A stretch of 64,000 bases of DNA. Source: Lingula anatina. Taxonomy: Eukaryota; Brachiopoda; Lingulata; Lingulida; Lingulidae. A program made the position numbers and the translations under genes. The notes below the pieces were generated by a model. That model did not search any database. It was not told the DNA's origin and saw only the letters and a program-made list of their open reading frames with translations. The DNA is taken from the NCBI RefSeq assembly GCF_001039355.2, contig NW_019774403.1, forward strand, positions 242,436-306,435, given 5' to 3'. Below are positions 11,795 to 22,303 of this stretch, in pieces; position 1 is the stretch's first letter; the number at the start of each line of letters is the position of its first letter.

Positions 11795-13189
11795 AAAAAA
11801 TGAATAAGAATATCGAATAGTAGACGGGGACAATTTTAGTGCAGTGTGTTGGGCACAAGAATAGTGATACGTTTTATTATATGGTGATTTACTTGTTATA
11901 CATGTACTTTTTGTCTTTCTTTCTTTGGCCGGGGAAGGATAGGTGGGTGGTATATTGGGGGGCGGGGGGGGGGGGGGGGCTCTGATGTTAAGGAGGGGGG
12001 GGGGAGTCGTGCTTCCACCATTGTGATACATGGAGGGGATAAAAATCATTCCATGATGGATATTGTTTGAAGACGTCGCGCATTTAGGCCTATCATAAAA
12101 CACCACATTGCAGTGACACAATGATGACGTAGACGACAAAAGTAAACTGTTGGTTAAAATGTTTGCATCCTTTTCAAATAAGCCAAAAAATACAAATAAA
12201 CTTAATTCTGGCATATTCACAAACATTTTCTTTCTCCCCAATTAAACAATATGTGAAAAAGAGAACGAACCTCTTAAAAAGGCCAGCGCAGCCAGCCTCG
12301 ATTGCAGCTGTTGTCACAACTATCGCATTCCTGTTTTTCTTTAATGTAAAATCGATATCTATTAAACAGCACTGATTTTATATTGGCGCTTCCTTTAAGC
12401 TATTCGATTTTGTATCGGGAAGTCGTAAGTTTTATTGAATTTGTCATCATTTGCGTGATCCATAGCTCATTATGCACCCTGTTGAAGTGCGTACATATTG
12501 CGTGCGCGCGGGTCTTTGTGCAAGCGCACGTGCGACGTAAAAAAAAAAAACGGAATGTGTTGTGATTAAATAAGTAGCGTTTCGTACACGATATAATTCC
12601 GCACTGTGCTATTTCTCTGTGGCGAATAATCGGTAGTTGGTATCATACACTAAGTATCATAACACAATATCGATCAAGGCAACATAACAAGCGATACGAG
12701 AAATGACTCTTGTTCTTCTATTTATTCAGCTGAATGGCACAAACAGATATGATCAATAGTTGTAACCCCCAAACATCCCATTAAGAAAGCGCTTTCCTCG
12801 GTCTCTACACACGCGAGAAATGAAACTAATATAAATCAATAAAAAAATAATACTCATGCATATTACAGGGGGGAGGAACGTAGAAAACAATTGATAGAAT
12901 CAATCCAGCATTTCCCAAAGGTCCTTATGATTACCAGTTCAAAAGATACATGATAATACACGTTTATCAATTGTTGATGCTAGCAAGTTATGTGAGAGAA
13001 AGGAAATATGTGGGAAGAAAAGAGTGAAAAAAGATAAATAATGGATGAAAATAAGTAAATGAATAGATATATAGATGCATAGATCTATAAATAATAAATA
13101 ATTTGGGGAACAAAATTCGATTATAAAATGGTAAGATGTAACATTCAGTGATAAATTTCTTTGATAACTTGGGGCTATTCAGCACATGA

Positions 13190-13194
13190 TAAAA

Positions 13195-13249
<55 letters not shown>

Positions 13250-13252
13250 ATT
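13190..13252. repeat. (AAAT)n microsatellite
   Basis: About fifteen near-perfect copies of the tetranucleotide AAAT. The Leu-Phe-Ile run on the minus strand is spurious. Confidence 0.95.
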
Positions 13253-13907
13253 TTAGAAAGAAAAAAGAAAGTAAACAAAATCAGCACTTCACACTTTCTG
13301 GTTCTGGTATTAGTAATAGTCACCAATAATCACCTCCTATTCAACTGGTATGTTAAATGTGGAACCCCACTTAATGTGCTCTACTAACAGTATAATGCGC
13401 AAATTAAAGAACACAGGCATTTTCCCTCAGTACGCACACTTGGCTATAATGGCATGGACACTTGTGTCCATTAAGCGGTAACTACGGGTTTATAGCCTGA
13501 ATCAACAAGTGCGCCGCAGTTATCGTATTATTATAACAATGTCCGAACTTCTCTTAGCCTTGTAGGTAAACATTTCTGTGTAGCCCCAAATGCAGACAGA
13601 ATTTAAACATTAACAAATGAGTATATATAGAATCCCCCATACATCGGATTAAATCAACAAAGGGGTTTCTATTTGAGACCGCTCGACGAAGTGAAAAGGC
13701 AAAGGAATGTTTTGATTGAAATCTAATGTTACCCAGTGGTCCAAAATTATACAACTGGAAAAGTTGGTTGAAATGGCAGTTATTTCGCTGAAAGTCGTTC
13801 TCTGATTAAGTATGACGCAAGTTTTCATTGATCAACATTTGATCGATCAATCAGAATAAAGAAATCAACAAATATCGTTCAGTTATGAAGGAAATTGATA
13901 AATATGA

Positions 13908-14157
13908 ATGTCTCAAAACTTTCTCCCCAGCGTGCTTTTCTGTTTATTGATGCTTGGTAACAGTATACGCACGCATGCGCGTAGATCGGGAAGAAAGGTT
14001 CATTTTACACACATGAGAGTAGGAAATCAGTCGATGTGTGTACTCACGAGTGGGACTGAACGATTGCAAGGAAAATCAAGTGAATCAACAATCCGTAGAA
14101 GAATCCAGGAGTTTTATTTGCGGAGAGAAACACTTGGAACTCATGTGTGGGATATAG
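13908..14157 (+). CDS. Candidate first exon of an unknown secreted protein
   Basis: ATG at 13908 opens a frame beginning MSQNFLPSVLFCLLMLGNSI, a good signal-peptide pattern ending near RTHA, followed by about 58 mostly polar, basic residues (RRSGRK, RRRIQEF, LRRETLG). The frame meets a strong donor, GATATAG|GTAAGTTG, after 14157, leaving one base of the next codon. No downstream exon was recognised in the following 6.8 kb. The combination of signal peptide and consensus donor suggests a real first coding exon, possibly of a small secreted or peptide-precursor gene. It may equally be chance, as the length is short and no family is recognised. Confidence 0.3.
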
Positions 14158-14977
14158 GTAAGTTGATTAATTTGTTGATTGATATAAATTAATGATACTT
14201 CGATAATCCCACATGTCTGAGAGAGAGAGAGAGAGAGAGGACTGCCCAATGGGTATAACAGCTTCTATGGGGTATGGTGGGTGTGCAAATAGAAAAGCCA
14301 AATCATATATTCTACGTTCCAACAAGACACAGTTAACCAATACCATACACTAGCTCCGTTCGACTTACGCTCGTTTTATTCATTATAAACAGTCCTTATC
14401 GTTTACATTATGGGCAGCGTGCTGTGAATATGCTTAGGTCCTTTGTTTCCTGGTATCATTAAAAAATCATGAGTCGGGTGTGTGCCGATGACCTTTCATA
14501 TTTGGCGAAATATTTCACAGATGTTTTATTTCACCCGCGTGAGAAAGTGTCAAAAGCAAAAAGAAGCTGGTCAGGAACTAACGGGGATAAACGCTGAATT
14601 TTAAAATCGAAAAGATTCAATAATTTGTCTCACAAATGGTATTATAATCAAGCAAAGAATAGTGTGCACGACTTCAGTTCTCAAAAAAATCTGGTTCCCG
14701 TAAGTGCTCTACGCAGCCCGTGCCAATAACAAGTAAGTATACATTACAAGGCAAATGAAATCCGCCGGCAAAGTCTGTAGTCGAACATCAATGATTCTCC
14801 CACACTAAAAGCACCAAAAACACTAAATGTTTTCCTTTGAGGCCTAGGTTGGCATATCAGCTGTCCGCCACATGATCAGACAACTTAAACCCTTTTTTCT
14901 ATTAAAATCGGTTTTCTTTGGGAAAAAAGGCGTTAACAAATAACTGCTGTCCGTTTTAATAAAAGGTTTGCCCGAAG

Positions 14978-14980
<3 letters not shown>

Positions 14981-15031
<51 letters not shown>
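14981..15031. repeat. (GA)n microsatellite
   Basis: Pure GA dinucleotide run of about 50 bases. Confidence 0.95.
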
Positions 15032-15033
<2 letters not shown>

Positions 15034-15941
15034 TGACGTTTCCAAGGTAACCCACATACATGTAAACAACATAATCCCGAATGTGAAACTAATTTTCAAA
15101 GTAAATATCTGAACAAAGCGTCATGTATATTGTTTCATTGTTTCCCTAAGGACTAATATTCTGTGACGTTATCTTAACAAAACATTTTAATCGAAGTTTT
15201 TATCTGTAATAGTCACTATAGCCACTGCCGTCAATACAGCAACTTAACGTTCATGCGCCAAAAACATCAAAGTCTCTCAAATTTACACAGAAGATTAAGC
15301 TATTGACAACTTTGTTTGATTTAACGCTCTGATTCCGAAATTATTAGCTTTATATACGTAAGTTGATATGTTTTCTCTCCTTTTCACAAAATTGGCTAAT
15401 TTAGAAAAGCGATACGTTCTTCACAAGACATGACTCACCTGTGTATGTGTTTCGCTTTATAGCCCAAGGAACGTTCACACAATTTAAGTCAAGAAAAAAA
15501 GGGGAGATTCCCTGATGACTTGACATGGAACAAGTGTAAAAGTCCAGGGGAATAATTTGATAAACGCGATATCTTTATACGTCAAAATAATGAACCAGTT
15601 TAATCTCCGCGCATTACAGGGGAATTGAAAATTTATCAGATCTTAAAAATGCTTGTATTCTTCGGCAACACAAATATTGAATACCGGGCAGGTTAAGGGT
15701 AGAGGTGCCTCGTGCAATGATTAATCATGCTCTTCCATTCACCTTATCCGTTGACTTGTACGCCGTGAATGTTTGCCAGGCAAATACAACCTACCCGCAG
15801 AGCTGTACTAGCCACTTGAGAATTCCTCACTTAAAAACGTGCAGAAATCTAAGGTTGAATAAGACAATAGACCATCTTATTTATAGACTGGCTTTTTATA
15901 AAGGGAGAGTAGATGTAAAAAAGGTTTGTAAATAAGTTTTG

Positions 15942-15944
<3 letters not shown>

Positions 15945-15993
<49 letters not shown>
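15945..15993. repeat. (GA)n microsatellite
   Basis: Pure GA dinucleotide run of about 49 bases. Confidence 0.95.
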
Positions 15994-15996
<3 letters not shown>

Positions 15997-18145
15997 ATTT
16001 AAAAGAGGTAGTGGCAGAGATTGAGGGTACACTACACTGGATCTAAAAAAAAAAGCACTGTGTTCTACCTCTTTCTTCCAAAAAGTATAAAGGCACTACA
16101 GGGGTCAATTCAATTTGCTTTTTTTTCCAAGAGCTTTGTTCAGAGCTAATCCAGTTTTCGGCCACTGACTACGGTTACAGGGGTTGTTTTTTCGTCATTC
16201 AAATAAAATCTACATTTACGTTGTATCACAATGCACGGTATCACAATACAGGTCGTAGTTCCTTCCCTACGATGCAACCAAAAGCTGCTGTGTAGATTTG
16301 TGTACTCATATTTACCATGGTATTCTGCTGTGCCATTTAGTGAGAAAAAAAAAAAACTATAAACAACCCTATATCAACGACATGCAAAAAAGTAGACCTC
16401 TATTCAGTGCAATACAAAGAGCAAAATAACAAAGGCCAAGGTGAGATGTATCGTTTACAATATCTCCTACTCGTTCGCTTTGTTTCCAAAGCAGTTATGC
16501 CATAAAGCTAGGTGTTGGTGACAGTGACGTTTCTTATTAAGGATGAAATTTGAGCTAAAGGCCTCTGGCGTAATGGCTTATTCTTGCTGCCCCGGTTTAA
16601 GATATATCTATTTCGTTTATATAGGCCTATCAACTACACACTGTGCTTCATAAACCATGTGATTGGAAGGGTTTCCTGCGCCTCTGTCAAGGTAACAGAG
16701 ATGAAAAATGAATTTTGCATTATGTAAAAATACAACAAAGAAGAAATAATGGAAGGATAGGAGAAAAAGAAGGGAAGACAGGGAGTAAAGAAATGTGTGT
16801 AGAAAATCAGAAGTGAAGAAAAAAATAGAGATGGATTTTTTAGTGAAAATAGCTTTTGCAAATGAAACATGTGACAAGGGCGTCATTACCTCTGTTCACT
16901 TTGCCAGCAATATGCCAATTTGAATTGGATTTCTTGATTTATAAACAAAATTGCCTCATAATCTCCACGGAAACATGAAAATAGATTTCATCAGACGTAC
17001 GGAAATTGAAGGAAACTGCCTGTATCCCGTTATTAGACATTCTCACAGCTCTCTGATGATATGATCCCGATTTAATTTCAATTCTATAGGAAACCTACCG
17101 CTGTATTTTCCAATTCTGTAGATCTGTAGATGCTCGATATGCTACATGTTTCATTTAGCCATTGTTGGAAAAACATTCAAAAGTTGATAGATATCTCTAG
17201 GTTTAACTTTATTCGATTCGAGATTGAAATTGTGTAAGTCAAACAATTGGCCATATTGAAACACACAAAGCAGCGAGAGCTCAACACATATTTTCATGAT
17301 TTATTACAACTTACTCTACAATTCCTTACATGAACTCTTCGTAGATTGTTATTCTTTTCAACCTAAATGCCTTGTTTGGGCGTAATTATGCAGGCAATGC
17401 CATCGTTATTCCAGCGAAACGAAGCGCAGGCGTACCGTTGACCCCTGCATTTGTTACATTCATCTGTTGACTGGTTAATTAAAGATTGGGCAGGTGCTCG
17501 ACCCGACATAACACCTACCAAAGACTGAAATCAATCAATCTATACTCGTATTCATTTCGTTTTGCAGAAAGAAAAAAATGGTTCACTTTCGTTACAGTGA
17601 TTACATGCTTGTTAGCAAGATTGATTGCAAGAATGAAATGTCTATTAGACTAATAATCATTGTTAATGAAGTGACAGGCCATCGTTTAGCTCCGAATAAA
17701 TCGTCGTCCGACTGACCACCCCGATGAACAAAAACATCTTGCTGTATTTTGTCCTGTCTCTTAGTCTGAAACTCCTTTTCCTATCTCATATGACTGAGAG
17801 GAAAACCAGCTCCATTTCCGTCACATTTGGCAGATGCAGAGTTAATAAACAGGTAATTTTTTAAAAGAAAACCAAATTTTTAGACCGTCGGGAGTAGAGG
17901 TCTACTCTGTTACCATGCAGCCGTGCCCTCGTACACAGTGTATGTTATTTTCAGCTTCGTTTGATTTCTATGTAATGTTTTTGATCAACTAAATACTCAA
18001 GTCAGCTCTGGATTAGTTGTACTTTGAAGGCCAATGCTTACGGAATACCAAAGGTTCTTGTAAGTTTACTTTGTCTGGAGGTTATGCTCTCATTTCTCAA
18101 TGCTCTTACTTCTTGTATATTGTTTTGTCGGTTCTGTTGTCTAGG

Positions 18146-18148
<3 letters not shown>

Positions 18149-18208
<60 letters not shown>
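18149..18208. repeat. Compound (TC)n(AC)n microsatellite
   Basis: A TC run switches to an AC run that continues up to the left end of the inserted element at 18210; more AC repeats follow its right end at 18378-18393. Confidence 0.95.
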
Positions 18209-18209
18209 G

Positions 18210-18377
18210 CAGGGGCGGATCCAGAGCTATATACTGACAGTCTTCCAAATTATCTTTGTTGATTCATCCTCCAATTTTGACCGTCTTCCAACATTAAAAA
18301 TTGGATACCCGTCAATGTAAACTTGAAAATCTGACCGTCTTCTGGAAGACCCAGAAGACGGCCTAAATCCGCCCCTG
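18210..18377. mobile_element. hAT-like MITE inside an AC microsatellite
   Basis: The 168-bp element starts CAGGGGCGGATCCAG and ends CTAAATCCGCCCCTG, giving an 11-bp perfect terminal inverted repeat (CAGGGGCGGAT). It splits a CACACA tract, and the 8 bases on each side (CACACACG and CACACACA) differ at one position, as expected of an 8-bp target duplication. CAGGG-type ends with 8-bp duplications are characteristic of hAT elements. It has no coding capacity. The interior repeats the motif GACCGTCTTC/CAGTCTTCCA and its complement GGAAGACCCAGAAGACGG. Confidence 0.7.
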
Positions 18378-19776
18378 CACACACACACACACACCTAGAC
18401 ATTCCGTCACCCACCACTGTAATAGGATGGTCGACAGATAAGATGATCAAGTGTTCTAGATATAATATGGACCAAACCAAAGATTTGAACACTTGAAGTT
18501 TGCACTCCTGGGTTCCTCAAATAATCCCAGGCACGAGTTGCGACAGATAACACCCAAGGACTTATAGATTTGTAGGGGAACTAGCTCAACATTTTCTTAA
18601 TGTCAAACTGCACAAATTATCCTCGCAATCCTAATAATTGCCCCTTTTGAAATATATCTCACGTACTCAGTAAGGGAGATTGAAAGATAGTATTATTTTT
18701 TCTGGGTACATAAAGCAATTTGTCTGAAGTTACATGTACATGCGCAATCACAGACGTACTAGTAAGGCTAAGATTGTTTAAAATTTTATATTTATACGAT
18801 TCAGTGATCACATCTTTGCTATAGTTATGGGATGTCCAAACGGTGAAATACGGATACATAGTGTTTGGGGTCCTCAGGGGTGGGATACCTCACGTAGGAG
18901 CTACATATACTAACTTAAAATGTGAAGTTTTAGGAATTCTGAAAAATAATTCAGAAATCGAGATAAAACTTGGACTAAATGCAAATTCCCCTGACTGCAG
19001 ATATGGGAAGAATTAATAATAAGAAATAAAAATGAATAATTACATATAAACAAGATGGAATTAAATGAAATGAAATTTAACGTAAGTGAATAGAATGTGA
19101 TTTAGGCATAGGTACGTGTTGTTTGCAATCATTTAATGAGTTCTCTCAGTCTGACACAAGAACTAAGGAATTTAAATGTCGCTGTAATAGTCCTTGCGGT
19201 AGAGAACAATCCACGTTCAGTTTTCACTCTATGCCTCAGGCGCTTTGGGACGTGGGCAGAGGATGTAAATATAGTAATGCGACTAAACTTAAACAAGATA
19301 CGTCAATGCGGTAGTTTTAGTCTGAATTGGATAGTACATTATATGACACAATAGAAAGAGAATACCTTACATCAAACAATTCAACGTCGACAGGGAACAG
19401 TGTGTAAATGAATCGTAATTAGATATTCTAAGAAAAATTATTTTTCTTGCGTCACTGGGTGAACACAGAGGCCCTTTCTCAATCTAAAAATTAATTAAAA
19501 AGAACCTTAAAAAAAAAAAAACAAGCGTTGGGTCTATGGGCCACCTCCATTTATTTGCATATTTGGTAAATGGGTGGCAAAGGAAATGATTGAAAGAAAA
19601 TTGACTTTTCGCGACATTAGGGTGTTTGACCTTTTGTCCAACCCGCATGTGGTGCGTGGAGCAGGCCTTCTCCTGTCACTCACTCAGAGGTCACATCTTA
19701 CTGCAGATCAGACGTACGTGGGACTTGTGGACAGACCGTGGAGCTGTGATCTTGGCTGGTAATATGTCTTTTGGGA

Positions 19777-19777
<1 letters not shown>

Positions 19778-19809
<32 letters not shown>

Positions 19810-19820
19810 TGTGTGTGTTT
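19778..19820. repeat. (GT)n microsatellite
   Basis: Near-pure GT run; His-Thr and Val-Cys runs predicted across it are spurious. Confidence 0.93.
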
Positions 19821-20958
19821 GTGTGCCTGCGCGTGTATCTATATGAGTCTCTGTGTGCGTAGGCTTGCGTGCGCGCGCACGTATATGTGTGAGAGAGAGG
19901 GTGAGAGAGATAAATAATGAGAGCGAGAGAGAGATTTACGTCTAGGTCTTGGTACATGTTAGAGTCGACTTAGAAGTAGATGTTTAGTGGGGCCTTCACG
20001 CCTGTGACGGGATCTATAGGACCCGCTTACTTTTTCACGCTCTGCAGCAGTCTATCTATCAAAGGATTAACTTCTGTTCAACATTTCAAGAGAAAAACAT
20101 CTTTAACAAATATTTCGTTCTCGTAATAAATGCCTGGCAAATGGTTCTATTAAGTCGAGCTTCTTTTTTCAGCGCTATTTCTCAATTTAATAAATTGAGT
20201 ACTTTCACCGTGGACCTAAATATAGCATGGAGTCTGGGCGCTCTGAAGGACGTGATACATTTCATGAATGGCGTGGATATTTAACAAATGACCTCTTCAA
20301 CCAAATGGGCATTATAAACCACCTAAACCATGTTGGCCAGCTGGAATGATAATCTCTTCTCTTACGTTTTTCAATATGTTTCTTCGACCACTTTATTTGA
20401 TTTATTTCCTGTAATTTTCTACGTTATCGCGCGCAAGTAAAGCTAATACGTTTTTATATTCCTGTTCTTTGTCCCTGTCAATTAGATGGTCTCTCCACCC
20501 CCTCCCCCCGTTTCTAAAATAACGTAGTTACTGATACCCCCCCCCCCCTTCGTTTTTCCTGGAAGGGGACCGGGCTATTACTTTTCCTGGTATAAACAGC
20601 GATAGTTTTCATTGACGTACTTATTACATGTCTTTTGTGGCGCCTTGGGGGTGCTTTGAAATGACATCGTTTCAGTGCTTGCGGATATCAACGACATGCT
20701 TTATCTCATGGGTTTGATTTGACTGTTTGTACGAGATTAATCTCGGATATCAGAGATCGTACAAAAGTTGACATAAATTGACTTGGAAAAAAGTTGTAAT
20801 ATGGCAATTATGGTCTCGGAAAAGAGTTGTATACGGCAAACATGGAGAGTGACTCTGTACGTTCATTTCTATAGACCCACTAAACATACTTTAGACCTCA
20901 AAATGGCATTTTAGAAGAACCGTTTTCTTTATTATATCACACCTATTTTCAAAACAGA

Positions 20959-21031
20959 TACCCCCGGCGGGACTCGAACCCGCAATCTTCGGTTTAGGAG
21001 ACCGACGCCTTATCCATTAGGCCACGGGGGC
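20959..21031 (-). tRNA. tRNA-Arg (anticodon CCT), copy 1
   Basis: The 73-nt minus-strand gene folds into a full cloverleaf: acceptor GCCCCCG pairs with CGGGGGT (G1-U72 wobble), anticodon stem TCGGT/ACCGA with loop CTCCTAA, and a TTCGAGT loop on a GCGGG/CCCGC stem. The anticodon CCT is complementary to 20996-20998 and reads the Arg codon AGG. The D arm and T arm contain the usual A-box and B-box promoter sequences (GTTCGAGTCCC). A TTTT run (minus strand, 20951-20954) serves as RNA polymerase III terminator. No intron is present. The 3' CCA is not encoded, as usual in eukaryotes. Confidence 0.96.
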
Positions 21032-22225
21032 TGACTGCACACCCGGGGGTTATGCTGATCTGCAACGTATCCCGACGAGATGCACCTCCCCCCCCCCCCA
21101 CCCCACCTGCTGAACGAATTTTCTTTTAGCCAAGTATTGATAAAATTCAAAGGCCGAACGTTTTCGTTTAAGATTAGGTGAAAAACATAGACACGAAATG
21201 CTTACAAACGTGAAATAGGCGGTACAACATAAAATGCGGGGATATCGCAATGAACTTTGTAACCTTTCATAAATTTCAAAAGGACTTGTTTTTTTCAAAT
21301 TGCCATTTCACGGGTCGTTGCACTTAGACGGTGGAAAACGTGGGAGTCACGACTGTATGCTCCTGTCAGAATATCAAACAAAGGCAATTGCAAGTCGGCT
21401 TATAAATCACAATAAATGAACTGTTAAATGCTATCTGGTTATTTATTTTGAACAAGAAATATATTGTTATGCCTTTGCACTGAGAATGATACATGGTTTG
21501 TTTTAGCATTACAGAAGGTGAGTGCAAAAAACCCGCCATTGATCCAGGCAAACTGTTTTTTTTTTTAGTTTTGACTTTTAAAACAATACATTACAACCAA
21601 TGTGTGTGTGATTTAATCTTCCTTGATGCGAACTGACGTAAGGTTTTCCTGAGAGCAGCTGGTCCCGACTGCGAACTTCGCGATCAAAATTGGTGAAGAC
21701 TTTCTTAGTGCCTACTTATTTGTCTGCTGCTACAATTGTTTCGGCTATTTGCCAGTGCTAGGTTCACTACGCCCGAACATTTGGCAGAAGTTTCACACTT
21801 GGTATTTAACATTTCTTTCAGGTTAATAGACATTTTTGCTGGAGCGAGGATATGCCAGTTACGTTAACTCAACGAAGTCGACATGATTTTACTATAGTGT
21901 TGGGATATTGCCAATTCATTAGATTTGTTTCTGTGTACGACAGGTCTATTATAGAGTGCACTTCAATCTGTTTCAGGGAAAAGACAATGGTTTTGTTTCA
22001 GATAGCTTTAAACACATAGGAGGGTGTTTGATTTCTTGCGAACACGGAACTTTCTGATGTTATGCAAAAACAAATCAAATGATTTTAATGGTGTCGTCTG
22101 CACATACCAGTACTGTGTCGTGCTATGTGACTCAACGCTTCCTTACTCAAAAGAAACAAAGGTGCGGACATAATCTAGGAATGAAGAAACATTCCCCTTA
22201 AACTTATTCTCTATTTGTTTTTCAG
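21032..22225. other. Upstream region of the ZU5-Death gene
   Basis: About 1.2 kb between tRNA copy 1 and the first coding exon of the ZU5-Death gene. A TTTGTTTTTCAG acceptor ends at 22225, so this stretch is likely to include an intron and an unidentified non-coding first exon. A TATA box or start site could not be fixed. Confidence 0.4.
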
Positions 22226-22303
22226 AAACAAAGCGGGGACGCTCTAGAGCCTGCTCAACAATTTTAAAAAGGGGGATTTAACAAAATAATCACAACCGAG
22301 AAG

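Larger units (their letters stand above)
10189..13903. other. Gene-free stretch with repeats
   Basis: About 3.7 kb with no supported exon. It contains a CCCAC run (about 10891-10912), a diverged 80-bp tandem duplication (11280-11430), a 28-bp minisatellite (11556-11794), two long G runs (about 11960-11980 and 11993-12005) and an AAAT microsatellite (13190-13252). A plus-strand frame of 110 codons at 10359-10691 shows no family feature or splice context and is not called. Confidence 0.5.
14158..20958. other. Long gene-free stretch
   Basis: Nearly 7 kb without a supported exon. It carries GA microsatellites (14219-14238, 14981-15031, 15945-15993), a TC-AC compound microsatellite with a MITE inside (18149-18395), a GT microsatellite (19778-19820) and poly-C runs near 20537. 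It could hold introns of the candidate gene at 13908, but no exon was found to link to it. Confidence 0.45.

Noticed and set aside
11720-12241. 173-codon minus-strand frame
   Set aside because: It runs through the minisatellite and poly-G tracts (proline runs) with no splice or family support.
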